DNA from: Rhizobium nepotum 39/7
Lineage (GTDB): Bacteria > Pseudomonadota > Alphaproteobacteria > Rhizobiales > Rhizobiaceae
Direction of reading: 5' to 3'
DNA length: 64,000 bases
NCBI RefSeq assembly: GCF_000949865.1
Contig: NZ_JWJH01000009.1
Coordinates: forward strand, 1 to 64,000
How positions within the stretch are numbered: position 1 is the stretch's first letter; the number at the start of each line of letters is the position of its first letter. The notes under the pieces were generated by a model, which was given only the letters and a program-made list of their open reading frames with translations, was not told the DNA's origin and made no database searches. A program made the translations under genes and the position numbers. This document shows positions 36,976 through 45,995 of the stretch, one piece after another.

Positions 36976-37514
36976 TGACGGACCACGGTGCGCGGCATAT
37001 CATCGAGCTGCTCGATTCAGACAAACATGATCGGGTGGCTTTTTCCTATGGCATTGCCTAGGTCGATAATTTCCTCAAGAGGACAGCCAGCAAGCTGTCC
37101 AAGGCTGACAATCTGTGCGTTTATGTAATGACCGAAGACGGCAAGTCTATCATTGGGTTCTACGCCATCAACAGCCACTCGATCAACTACCGGGATCTTC
37201 CCGAAAAATATGCGCGCAACCGGCCAGGCCATGGAAACATACCCGCCGCTTACATCTCCACGATCGGACGCGATGAACGTCATAAGGGTGGCGGCTACGG
37301 CGATGATCTCCTGGCACATTGCCTCAAACGCATCGTGGCCGTCGCGGACCAGATCGGGATAGCAGTCGTGATCCTCGACGTACTCGATTGCGGCAATGTC
37401 GAAAAAACCAGACCTCGCACCGCGTTATACGCCGGCTATGGGTTTCAGCCGCTGCCATCAATGCCACTGCGGATGTTCCTGTCTGTGGCAACAATCAGGA
37501 ACCTTTTTGAGTGA
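36975..37514 (+). pseudogene. GNAT acetyltransferase toxin with an in-frame amber codon
   Basis: The partner of the DUF1778 antitoxin: TacT-type toxins acetylate aminoacyl-tRNA. The frame starts at ATG 36975 and is interrupted by TAG at codon 29 (37059-37061). It then continues in the same frame to 37514, through the acetyl-CoA loop (ERHKGGGYGDDLL) and the C-terminal ALYAGYGFQPL. Everything downstream of the stop is well conserved, so this is a single recent nonsense change. Downstream reinitiation at ATG 37128 would lack the first beta strands. Amber readthrough cannot be excluded. Confidence 0.85.
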
Positions 37515-37525
37515 ACTCGGGAAAA

Positions 37526-37547
37526 TGGGCCAACAAACCTTGGCCCA
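37526..37547. terminator. Perfect 8-bp hairpin between convergent genes
   Basis: TGGGCCAA and TTGGCCCA are separated by CAAACC, 12 bp after the toxin stop. On the minus strand the hairpin is followed by TTTTC, so it may end transcripts from the AraC side. It is without a long T-run on the plus strand. Confidence 0.4.
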
Positions 37548-37750
37548 CTGAAAACAAGGTCTTTTCAGGCCGCCGGGTCTGTCGCGTATGCCAGTAGAAA
37601 ATCTGCATCTGCCCCTTACAGATGAACCTCGGCCTGGACGCATCGCAGCGGCATTGGTCGATGATCCTTCCGATCGAAGCGCCATGGCCGATTGGGCGGT
37701 GCGAGTGACCCAAAGGCCAGACGCCCTGTTGAGAATTGAGATCTTCTGCC

Positions 37751-38515
37751 TTAGGGCTGGTGTTTGCTCCGGATCGGGGGCGAGCCGAATTTGCGGGAAT
37801 AGGCGCGGGAAAACGCGGCGGCGCTGCCGAAGCCTACCCCCGCGGCGACCGATTTGACACTCCGTCCGGCGCGCAGTTCGGCTCGTCCGAGCGCCAGGCG
37901 CCAGCCATTGAGGTAGGCGATAGGCGACTGGGCAACCGTTTGCGTGAAGGTAGAAATGAACTGTCCGCGCGACATATCCGCTATGGCAGCAAGGTCTGCA
38001 ATCTGCCAATTTCGCGCCGGATTGTCATGTATGGCGACAAGGCTGGGATGCAGTCTGGGATGCGCAAGGCCCGCCAGTAATCCGGCATCGACCGTCCCGA
38101 TCGCTATCGCCTTGCGGACCGCAAGCACAACGATGATCTCGCATAACCGCGCCTCGATCGTGCCACCACCACAGCGGGCGACCTCGACTTCGGCCACCAT
38201 CAGTTCGCACAAGCCGCGCAATTGCGGTTCGTTGGCCAGTGAAAAGCACAACTCGTCGGGCAGCGCACCGATCAACGGATTGGCACTGCCGCCAAAATCC
38301 ACTGTTGCTCCAGCGCGTATAGCTGCGCCATCCGGCAGCGAGGCCGTGGATCGGGCGCGGTAGAGCAGATGGGTCGGTTCGCCTGCACCATGGGCATCTA
38401 TGATGAGGAGGTTCGCAGCTTCAGCAAAATCGCAACGTGAGGCGCCAAGATGAAAGGCTTTCAGGAAAGCCGTCAGCCGATCATGTTTTCGCCCGGCATC
38501 TGAACTTTCAGTCAT
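37751..38515 (-). CDS. AraC-family transcriptional regulator
   Basis: A 254-residue regulator with an N-terminal cupin-like sensor and a C-terminal AraC domain (WQIADLAAIADMSRGQFISTFTQTVAQSPIAYLNGWRL and RSVKSVAAGVGFGSAAAFSRAYSRKFGSPP). The ATG at 38515 has an AGGGAAG site. It is divergent from the methyltransferase at 38607 and probably controls it. Confidence 0.88.
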   Translation of the reverse strand: MTESSDAGRKHDRLTAFLKAFHLGASRCDFAEAANLLIIDAHGAGEPTHLLYRARSTASLPDGAAIRAGATVDFGGSANPLIGALPDELCFSLANEPQLRGLCELMVAEVEVARCGGGTIEARLCEIIVVLAVRKAIAIGTVDAGLLAGLAHPRLHPSLVAIHDNPARNWQIADLAAIADMSRGQFISTFTQTVAQSPIAYLNGWRLALGRAELRAGRSVKSVAAGVGFGSAAAFSRAYSRKFGSPPIRSKHQP

Positions 38516-38529
38516 GTATTTCTTCCCTT

Positions 38530-38559
38530 TCCTGATCCTGAATCCTGTATCCTGTATCC
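38530..38559. repeat. Short tandem repeat in a divergent promoter
   Basis: About four copies of a 6-7-bp unit (TCCTGA, TCCTGAA, TCCTGTA, TCCTGTA) lie between the AraC and methyltransferase starts. The 91-bp region is the shared promoter, so copy-number change could alter spacing. Confidence 0.6.
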
Positions 38560-38606
38560 TCCCGGAACGAAGCACGCCAGCCCGCCGAAAACGGACAAGA
38601 GACAGC

Positions 38607-39323
38607 ATGACACAGGATTCCGCAGCCAAATTCGACGCCTCCCGCGCCAGCGAATACGCACGACAGAGCCGGATCGCGCTGGCCGGATATGATGCCTGCC
38701 ACGAGCTTTCAGCCTGCATGCTGTCGGCAGCTTTGGGTGAAGGAAAGGCGGCACGGGTTCTGGTCGTCGGGGCCGGCGGCACGGCGGGCGAAATCATCGC
38801 CGCCGCACGGCTGGAGCCGCAATGGTCCTTTGTCGCCGTCGATCCTTCATCACCGATGCTTGACCTTGCACGCGAACATCTGGTCAGGGCCGAAGTGTCT
38901 GACCAGGTGGAGACGGTTCTCGGAGCCGTCGTCGATCTGGATACAGCTCCATCGTTTGACGCAGCAATCATGATTGGCGTGCTGCACCATTTGCCGGGGA
39001 ACGCCGCGAAACAGGATGTTCTGGCGCAGATTGCAACGCGGCTGTATCCGGAAGCGCCCTTGATTGTCGCGGGGAATTACCGGGATTACGCATCGCAGCC
39101 CCTGCTCATGGCAGCCTGGGCAGCACGCTGGCGTATGAATGGCGCCAGCCCCGAAGAGGTCCAGGCGAAAATGGGCAAGATACTGCAGGGTGCGGAACCA
39201 CCCCGATCGGAAGACGAAGTCATCTCACTGCTGGCCGGCGCGGGTTTCAACGAACCACTTCGGTTCTTCGCAAGCCTGTTTTGGGGGGCATGGCTGGCCC
39301 GACGCATTGATAACGCAAAATGA
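38607..39323 (+). CDS. Class I SAM-dependent methyltransferase
   Basis: A 238-residue methyltransferase. Motif I is ARVLVVGAGGTAGEIIAAARLEPQW, followed by VDPSSPMLDLAREHL and a motif IV-like AAIMIGVLHHLPG. The glycine loop VVGAGGTAG replaces the usual DxGxG, a known variant. It is divergently transcribed from the AraC gene. Its 3' end overlaps the opposite-strand hydrolase remnant by about 100 bp. Confidence 0.83.
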   Translation: MTQDSAAKFDASRASEYARQSRIALAGYDACHELSACMLSAALGEGKAARVLVVGAGGTAGEIIAAARLEPQWSFVAVDPSSPMLDLAREHLVRAEVSDQVETVLGAVVDLDTAPSFDAAIMIGVLHHLPGNAAKQDVLAQIATRLYPEAPLIVAGNYRDYASQPLLMAAWAARWRMNGASPEEVQAKMGKILQGAEPPRSEDEVISLLAGAGFNEPLRFFASLFWGAWLARRIDNAK

Positions 39324-40049
39324 GTGCCACAATTCGCTCCTAGCTCCGGTTGCCGACAGTTTGGATCGGGTTGGCACAGAGATCGTCCGGATTTCGTCTT
39401 CAGTTACGCCAGGTCCGCTCATGGTGATTGCTGTTAGCAAGACAGACGTTACCGGTATGGGCAAGCGAGTGAAAAATCCGCGGGCTGCCGATAGGTTGTC
39501 TGGACTTTGTTCAGCGAGACCTCTCGCAACCGCCGACGCCTCAAATCGACTTAGAGCGTCTTGAGGATCGGATTGTGAGAGCAATTGCCCCACAAAAAGG
39601 TTTGGATATGCGCTCTTCGGCGCTTCGTTGGTTAACCACGCAGGGCGGGCTACGATCAGCGCTCTTATGATATGCGGCCAACGTATCGCCATTTGAAGAG
39701 ATATCGCGGCCCCCATAGAGATGCCGCCAATAACGGGTCGGCTCAAGTGTTGTATATATCCAGCCACGTCGTCAGCGAACATAGGGATTGATAGATCGTG
39801 AAGCGGATCAGCCTCGGATTGCCCATGTCCCCGACATTCGACCATCAAGCACCGATATCCAGTGTCTTCAGGGAAGACTTGGATAAGCTGGTCTGCGTCT
39901 CCGCACAGGCCGTGTTGAAATACGAACGGCTTTCCCTCTCCATGCTCAGAAACGGAAAGAGAAACTCCATGGCTTTTAAATATCGACCTTAGTTTCTCTC
40001 GCCTTGAACAGATACGAACCGCCGATCTGGCATCGAGGAAAATCGCCAA
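39225..40049 (-). pseudogene. Alpha/beta hydrolase remnant lacking its C-terminus
   Basis: The open frame has HGLCGDADQL (oxyanion region), the nucleophile GGISMGAAIS and CRGHGQSE, so the N-terminal two thirds are an alpha/beta hydrolase. After TISVPT (about residue 227) the expected acid/His-bearing segment is missing and the frame runs into sequence antisense to the methyltransferase. No ATG start fits; the frame opens with TTG. Both ends therefore look damaged. Confidence 0.6.
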
Positions 40050-40208
40050 ATTTCCCGAATGAGATCAGAAAACTTGTTCAGCTCGCGCCTCCACAACAGC
40101 GCAAAATTCAAATACCCGTAGGCGGGATTTGAGATATTCTTTCTACTCCTCCCCGATTTGGCAGACCATTGCCGCTTGCTTCCCTCCCATGTGATAATTT
40201 ATGTTGGC

Positions 40209-40355
40209 AATGTTCTCAGGGCGGGGTGCAATTCCCCACCGGCGGTATCGGGAGTTTCCCGGAGCCCGCGAGCGCTTTCGGTCTCCACAGCCGAAAGGTC
40301 AGCAGATCCGGTGAGAGGCCGGAGCCGACGGTATAGTCCGGATGGAAGAGGACAA
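40209..40355 (+). ncRNA. FMN riboswitch (RFN element)
   Basis: The leader shows the conserved RFN blocks in order: GTTCTCAGGGCGGGGTGCAA, then TTCCCCACCGGCGGTAT, GCCCGCGAGCG, GGTCAGCAGATCCGGTGAGA and CCGACGGTATAGTCCGGATG. It lies 120 bp before ribB. A strong hairpin (CCCGCG-TTT-CGCGGG, 40367-40381) without a T-run follows, so control may be translational or Rho-linked. Confidence 0.95.
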
Positions 40356-40476
40356 GGCATAGGACACCCGCGTTTCGCGGGCTTCGCAGTGCATTGTTCG
40401 CCCAAGGGATATTTGGCGCTTCTTGAAGCGCGAAAATGCCGCAAAACGGCATAACCCTTGAAAGGCCAGAAAGAAA

Positions 40477-41118
40477 ATGACCATTGCTAAAATTGAAGAC
40501 GCGATCGCAGCCATATCCCGTGGCGAGATGGTGATCGTCGTTGACGACGAGGATCGCGAAAACGAAGGCGATATCATCGCCGCCTCCGACAGCATCACAC
40601 CGCAGCAGATCGCCTTCATGATGAACCATGCGCGCGGGCTGATCTGTGTCGCCATGCCGGGCGAGCGTCTGGACGCACTCGACATTCCGCTGATGGTGTC
40701 GCGCAATACCGAATCCCTCAAGACGGCCTTCACCGTCTCCGTGGACTATATTCCCGGCACGACCACCGGCATTTCGGCGGCGGACCGGGCAAAGACGGTG
40801 CGTGCGCTGGTGTCGGAGGGCTCGCGCCCGGAAGACTTCGCCCGTCCCGGCCATATCTTCCCGCTACGCGCCAATCCTGAGGGTGTGCTTGGCCGCACCG
40901 GCCACACCGAAGCGGCTGTCGATCTGTGCCGTCTTGCCGGGAAGTTCCCCTGCGGCACTATCTGCGAGATTGCCAATGACGACGGCACCATGGCCCGGCT
41001 GCCCCAGCTCGAAGTCTTCGCCGAACGCCACGGCCTGCTCATCGTGACAATCAAGGACCTCGTCTCCTACCGGAAGGGCGAGATTGTGGAAGAAGTGGCG
41101 CAGAAGCAGGTCGCCTGA
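40477..41118 (+). CDS. ribB: 3,4-dihydroxy-2-butanone 4-phosphate synthase
   Basis: A 213-residue single-domain RibB without a fused GTP cyclohydrolase II. Motifs DDEDRENEGDIIAASD and GRTGHTEAAVDLCRLAG carry the metal- and substrate-binding residues. It converts ribulose 5-phosphate to the four-carbon riboflavin precursor plus formate. It is under an FMN riboswitch, so expression falls when FMN is plentiful. A copy apart from other rib genes is common in rhizobia. Confidence 0.95.
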   Translation: MTIAKIEDAIAAISRGEMVIVVDDEDRENEGDIIAASDSITPQQIAFMMNHARGLICVAMPGERLDALDIPLMVSRNTESLKTAFTVSVDYIPGTTTGISAADRAKTVRALVSEGSRPEDFARPGHIFPLRANPEGVLGRTGHTEAAVDLCRLAGKFPCGTICEIANDDGTMARLPQLEVFAERHGLLIVTIKDLVSYRKGEIVEEVAQKQVA

Positions 41119-41223
41119 TCTTTTGCGGATACGAAAAGCGCTCGGTGCAAGCCGGGCGTAAGCCACAAACTCGACCTTATCATCCGGCTTGACCCGAAGA
41201 CCCACAATGCGGGGCGACCATGG

Positions 41224-41246
41224 ATCCTCGGATCAAGTACGAGGAT
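41224..41246. repeat. Palindromic intergenic repeat unit
   Basis: ATCCTCG and CGAGGAT flank GATCAAGTA in the gap between ribB and the SDR gene. The pattern ATCCTCGG-TCAAG-CGAGGAT resembles short intergenic mosaic repeats of Rhizobiaceae. It could also act as a convergent terminator. Confidence 0.4.
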
Positions 41247-41324
41247 GGTGAAACGCTGGCTGATCCCGAGCGTTTGGTCGATCCAACAATAAATCTCGAC
41301 GCTCCCGCGCCTGAACCGCAAACC

Positions 41325-42113
41325 CTACCAGCAGCAGAAACCACCGTCGACCAACAGGTCGACGCCCGTCACGAAGCTCGCTGCATCGGATAGCAGGAAG
41401 ATCGCCGGGCCGACCATCTCGTCGACACCCGCCATACGCTGCATCGGTGTCTGCTCTTCGAAGAGCTTGGTCTGGTGCACCATTTCCGGCCGCGTATTCA
41501 TCGGCGTCGCCGTATAACCCGGCGAGATGGTGTTGACGCGGATACCACGGCCTACCCATTCCATCGCCATGGATTTGGACATGTGGATGACGCCCGCCTT
41601 CGACGCATTGTAATGGCACTGCATCAGACCGCGATTGACGATGACACCGGACATGGAGGCAATGTTGACGATCGCGCCACGTCCGTTTTTCAACATGGCG
41701 TTGGCTTCCGCCTGGCACGACAGGAAAACGCCCTTCAGGTTGATGTCCATCATCGTCTGGAACTGGCTTTCCTCCATCTCCTCCGCCGGATTTGCATTGG
41801 CAATGCCGGCCGCATTGACGGCGAGAGAAAGCGCTCCCAGCTCGGCCTCAGTGCGGGCAACCGCGTCGGTCAACGCCTGCTTGCTGGTAACGTCGGCAGC
41901 GATCAGGATCGACTTGCGCCCGGCCCTGGCAATGAGGTCGGCCGTCTGCGCCAGACCGTCATCGGTGCGACGGTCGAGAAGCGCGACGTCGGCGCCGGAC
42001 TGGGCAAGCCCCATGGCGATCCGCTGGCCGATGCCGGAGCCGGCGCCGGTGACGAGCGCCACCTGGCCGGAGAGATCGAACAGTTTCGGCGCGTTGAGCG
42101 TGATGGTGGACAT
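41325..42113 (-). CDS. SDR-family dehydrogenase
   Basis: A 262-residue short-chain dehydrogenase with cofactor motif TGAGSGIGQRIA, NAAGIAN, and the Ser-Tyr-Lys triad (IASMSG..., YNASKAG). The C-terminus DLLVDGGFCCW is typical of polyol/sugar dehydrogenases. It is the last gene of the Rbs-type transporter operon. It probably oxidises the imported polyol or sugar to a ketose. Confidence 0.9.
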   Translation of the reverse strand: MSTITLNAPKLFDLSGQVALVTGAGSGIGQRIAMGLAQSGADVALLDRRTDDGLAQTADLIARAGRKSILIAADVTSKQALTDAVARTEAELGALSLAVNAAGIANANPAEEMEESQFQTMMDINLKGVFLSCQAEANAMLKNGRGAIVNIASMSGVIVNRGLMQCHYNASKAGVIHMSKSMAMEWVGRGIRVNTISPGYTATPMNTRPEMVHQTKLFEEQTPMQRMAGVDEMVGPAIFLLSDAASFVTGVDLLVDGGFCCW

Positions 42114-42127
42114 CGATATTTCCTTCT

Positions 42128-43606
42128 TCAGATGGTTGCCAGTTCCATGACCGACACGTCGTTTGCTTCGTCGCGGTTGAGGATGCCGGCCTGTTTTCCC
42201 TGTGCAAGTACGAGGATACGATTGGAGACGCCCAGTACCTCCTCGAGATCGGAACTGACGACGATGACGGCCACGCCGTCTTTCGCCAGACCGACAATGA
42301 TATCGTAGATGCCAGCCCGCGCGCCGACATCGATGCCGCGCGTCGGCTCGTCCAGCACCACCACCTGCGGGTTGCGGGCAAGCCATTTGGCGATGACCAC
42401 CTTTTGCTGGTTGCCGCCGGAAAGGTCGGATGCGGCCTGTTCGCTGCGGCCCTTCACCCCGAATCTGGCGATTGCCTCCCTTGTGAAAGCGCGCTTGATG
42501 CCGGGTGTGATCCAGCCTGTGCCGAGACGGTCGAGATTGGCGTAGATCAGGTTTTCACCGATCTCGTGCTCCACCACCAGCCCCTGCAGCTTGCGGTCTT
42601 CCGGCACCATGACGATGCCTTTCGCGATGGCGTCCGCCGGGCTTTTCAGCGTCAGCATCTTGCCGTCGAGCAGAATCTCACCAGCGCTCGTTGGGTCGGC
42701 GCCTGCGATCGCGCGCACCAGTTCGGTTCGGCCGGCGCCGATCAGACCGGCAATGCCGAGGATTTCACCGGCACGGACGCCGAAGCTGATGTCTCGGAAA
42801 GAATTGCCCGTGCCAGTCAGCCCCTTGACCTCAAGCACCGTTTTTTCCTGTGGTTCGGGCAATGCCGGGAACAGGCGCTCCAGCGAGCGGCCGACCATGC
42901 TTTCGACGATGGTGCGTACCGGCGTCGCGCTGTCGGCAAATTCATGCACGCGCTCGCCGTCGCGCAGCACGACGATGCGGTCAGTGATCTGCCTGATTTC
43001 TTCCATACGGTGGGAAATATAGACGATGCCCACGCCCTCGGCGCGCAGTTTGCGCACCTGCTCGAACAGCGCCTGCGTTTCCGCGCCACCCAATGCCGCA
43101 GTCGGCTCATCGAGGATAAGAAGCTTCGCGTCCAGCGCCAGCGCCTTGGCGATCTCAATCAGCTGCTGGTTCGCAGTTGAAAGGCCCGCCACCTTCCGGG
43201 TGGCGGGAATATGCAGGTTGAGCCGCGCCAGTTGCTGCTGGGCCCTTCGCACCATCTCGGCGCGGTCGACAACGCCGTTTTTCATCAGCCAGCGACCGAT
43301 GAACACGTTTTCGGCGATGGAAAGCTCCGGTAAAAGCTTCAGTTCCTGATGGATGAGCACGATGCCCTTGTCGATCGCCTCGCGCGGAGATGTCGGTGCA
43401 TAAGGTTGACCAAGCCATGTCATCCGGCCTTCGGACGGCTCGCGGGAACCGGCGATGATGCCGGAAAGCGTGGATTTGCCCGCACCGTTCTCGCCTAGCA
43501 ACGCCACCACCTCGCCTGGATAGACGTCGAGATCGACGTTTTTCAAAACCTCGAGCGGACCGTAACGTTTGCTGATGCCACGGAGCGAAAGAACCGGCTC
43601 GCGCAT
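42128..43606 (-). CDS. Sugar ABC transporter ATPase, RbsA type
   Basis: A 492-residue protein with two ATPase domains: Walker A GENGAGKST in the first, signature LSTANQQLIEIAKALALDAK and Walker B LLILDEPTAAL. The second has GLIGAGRTE and LSGGNQQKVVIAKWLARNPQ. The ATG at 43606 follows AGGAGG. It powers the adjacent permease. Confidence 0.93.
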   Translation of the reverse strand: MREPVLSLRGISKRYGPLEVLKNVDLDVYPGEVVALLGENGAGKSTLSGIIAGSREPSEGRMTWLGQPYAPTSPREAIDKGIVLIHQELKLLPELSIAENVFIGRWLMKNGVVDRAEMVRRAQQQLARLNLHIPATRKVAGLSTANQQLIEIAKALALDAKLLILDEPTAALGGAETQALFEQVRKLRAEGVGIVYISHRMEEIRQITDRIVVLRDGERVHEFADSATPVRTIVESMVGRSLERLFPALPEPQEKTVLEVKGLTGTGNSFRDISFGVRAGEILGIAGLIGAGRTELVRAIAGADPTSAGEILLDGKMLTLKSPADAIAKGIVMVPEDRKLQGLVVEHEIGENLIYANLDRLGTGWITPGIKRAFTREAIARFGVKGRSEQAASDLSGGNQQKVVIAKWLARNPQVVVLDEPTRGIDVGARAGIYDIIVGLAKDGVAVIVVSSDLEEVLGVSNRILVLAQGKQAGILNRDEANDVSVMELATI

Positions 43607-43726
43607 GACGGGACCTCCTGGGAAGCAGTCGCAGCGGACATAGGCCACGACTTTGCGTCCGAAATTGCGTAAAGATAAATCAGGAAAGACCCCCGCGCCT
43701 CCGGGCGGAGGCGCGGGGGCATCGGA

Positions 43727-44656
43727 TTACGGATGGTTGGCGATAAAGCCTGCGACATTTTCCTTGGTCGTCAGCGTCGCATCGCTCAGCTGCACGGCCG
43801 GAACCTTCTCGCCTCCAACAATCTTGACAGCCATCTCGACAGCCGTGCGGCCCATCTTCTGGGTCTGCTGCGTCGCGGTCACGTCGAAGACGCCGTTCTT
43901 GAGTGCTTCAAGGGCCGCCGTATCGCCATCGAAGCCGCCGACGACGATCTTCTGCGAGGGGTTGGCGACCTTGATCGCCTGGGCCGCGCCAAGCGCCAGA
44001 CCATCGGCCTGCGCGAAGACGATGGAGACATCGGGATTGGCCTGCAGCATGTTCTGCATGATCTGGAAGCCTTCGTCCTGGCTCCACATGCTGGACCATT
44101 GTTCAGCGACGATCTTCACGCCCGAATTGGCCTTGACCGATTCCATGCAGCCCTTGGTGCGATCGACTTCCGGCGTCGTACCCTTCTGGCCATGGATGAT
44201 AACCATCTTGCCCGCGCCGCCTGCCTGCTTGATGATGTAGTCGCACACCGATCTGGCCGATGCGACGGAATCGGTAGCGAGGAAGGTGTCGCCAGGCGCG
44301 CCGTCGGCATTGCGGTCGATGTTGATGACCGGCACGCCGGCGGCCTTGGCAAGCTTCACCGGAACCGTCGCAGCAGCAGCCCCGGCCGGGATATAAATCA
44401 GCGCGTCGATGTTCTGGGTCAGCAGATCCTGAATCTGGTTGACCTGGGTCGGGCCGTCGCCCTTGGCGTCGACGGTGACGACGGCAATGCCGCGCGTCTT
44501 GGCTTCGGCTTCGACGGCCTGCTTGATCTGATTGAAGAAGTTCGCCTGCAGATTGGCGACGGCGAGACCGATCTTCTTGACTTCGGCGGCGTTGGCCGAG
44601 CCGAGCGACATGGCGAGAAGGGCGGCGGATGTCAGCAGAATGCGCGAAAGTTTCAT
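43727..44656 (-). CDS. Sugar ABC transporter binding protein, RbsB type
   Basis: A 309-residue periplasmic binding protein. The signal peptide (ILLTSAALLAMSLGSANA) is followed by AEVKKIGLAVANLQANFFNQIKQAVEAEAK and the hinge VPVINIDRNADGAPGDTFLATDSVASA. It belongs to pentose/polyol binding cluster SBP type 4. It sits between permease and ATPase genes, an uncommon order. Confidence 0.92.
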   Translation of the reverse strand: MKLSRILLTSAALLAMSLGSANAAEVKKIGLAVANLQANFFNQIKQAVEAEAKTRGIAVVTVDAKGDGPTQVNQIQDLLTQNIDALIYIPAGAAAATVPVKLAKAAGVPVINIDRNADGAPGDTFLATDSVASARSVCDYIIKQAGGAGKMVIIHGQKGTTPEVDRTKGCMESVKANSGVKIVAEQWSSMWSQDEGFQIMQNMLQANPDVSIVFAQADGLALGAAQAIKVANPSQKIVVGGFDGDTAALEALKNGVFDVTATQQTQKMGRTAVEMAVKIVGGEKVPAVQLSDATLTTKENVAGFIANHP

Positions 44657-44783
44657 GATTATTCCTCCATTTGTTGATTTTTGACCTTCGGGCAGACCTC
44701 CTCCCCTCCGGCCATTTTCCACGCCTCCCGTGTCGGGAGGATCGTTTATTGCGCGGGCGGCGGATCGCCGTCCGCAGGCAAAC

Positions 44784-45764
44784 TCAGCTTCTGCGGCGAC
44801 GCAGCGTTTCGGCGCCCACGGCCAGCACGATGACCACACCGATGATGACCTGCTGCAGAAAGGGAGAGACGTTCAGGAGATTGAGGCCGTTACGCAGTAC
44901 GCCGATGATCAGCACGCCGATCAGGGTTCCGCCGATGCCACCCGCACCGCCCGAGAGCGATGTCCCGCCAATCACGACGGCCGCAATCGTATCCAGCTCG
45001 TAACCGAAGCCGCTCGACGGCTGCACCGAGTCGAGACGCGCCGCCAGCACGATGCCGGCCAGGCCCGCAAGAACCGCGCAGGCGACGTAAACACATATCG
45101 TGACCAGCGGCACGTTGATGCCGGCGAGACGCGAAACCTCCGGGTTACCGCCAACGGCATAGACCGTACGGCCTTCCGAACGGAACCGCAGGAACGCCCA
45201 GGAAATCACCACGACGACCAGCATCAGAAGCACTGTGGCCGTCAGGACGCCGAAATGGCGGTCGATCGCCAGCATCATGAACCAGTCGGGAAAACCGACG
45301 ATCTGCTGGCCGTCGGTGATCATATTGGCAAGGCCGCGCGCCACCGACATCATGGCAAGCGTGGCGATAAAGGCCGGCACCCGGAAGGCGGTGACGAGAA
45401 TGCCGACGACGAGGCCACAGGCCGCCGAAGCGACGAGCGCCAGCGCAATCGCCATGCCCATAGGCATCCCGGCAACGTTGGCCGTCCAGCCCATGATCAT
45501 CATCGAAAGCGCCAGAACCGAGCCGACAGACAGATCGATGCCGCCGAGCAGGATCACAAAGGTCATGCCGACGGCCATGATGCCGAGAACGGTAATCTGG
45601 TCGAGAATGTTCAGCCCGTTCCTGAGTGACAGGAAGTTTTCGCTGGCGAAGGTCAAAAACACGCACAGCAGCATCAGGCCCAAAAGAGGCCCTGTCGCGC
45701 CGCTCAGCCAGGCAAGCGGGCTCCTGGCGTGATTGACCCCCTCATTGCGTTCTAGCGCGGACAT
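44784..45764 (-). CDS. Sugar ABC transporter permease, RbsC type
   Basis: A 326-residue membrane protein with about 9-10 hydrophobic segments, including GIMAVGMTFVILLGGIDLSVGSVLALS (the RbsC signature), and VIGGTSLSGGAGGIGGTLIGVLIIGVL. It is the first gene of the minus-strand operon, transcribed away from the split transketolase. Confidence 0.93.
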   Translation of the reverse strand: MSALERNEGVNHARSPLAWLSGATGPLLGLMLLCVFLTFASENFLSLRNGLNILDQITVLGIMAVGMTFVILLGGIDLSVGSVLALSMMIMGWTANVAGMPMGMAIALALVASAACGLVVGILVTAFRVPAFIATLAMMSVARGLANMITDGQQIVGFPDWFMMLAIDRHFGVLTATVLLMLVVVVISWAFLRFRSEGRTVYAVGGNPEVSRLAGINVPLVTICVYVACAVLAGLAGIVLAARLDSVQPSSGFGYELDTIAAVVIGGTSLSGGAGGIGGTLIGVLIIGVLRNGLNLLNVSPFLQQVIIGVVIVLAVGAETLRRRRS

Positions 45765-45805
45765 GGCTCCTCCCGATGACTGTCTTGCATTTTTTAAACC
45801 GATTA

Positions 45806-45831
45806 GAATAATTATTCATCATCGGTGAAAC
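45806..45831. promoter_or_regulatory. Operator candidates in the transporter/transketolase divergent gap
   Basis: A 12-bp palindrome GAATAATTATTC (45806-45817) is followed by TTCATC-ATC-GGTGAA (45815-45829). The half-site GGTGAA/TTCACC also flanks the SorC start (49369-49386). The 231-bp gap probably holds both promoters, with the SorC regulator as the likely binder. Confidence 0.4.
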
Positions 45832-45995
45832 ATGCATAGTCCACCTGAGAGAAGCTTGTCAATAGGGGCGTTTATGGTGAGACGCTCCCGCCATGGCCAC
45901 CAACAAATGGCAATTCCAGCTTGACAGAAACTTCATATCTGCAATTATATAAACAGATGCATAAATATTCACACGCATGTTTTGAAGAGGATTCC

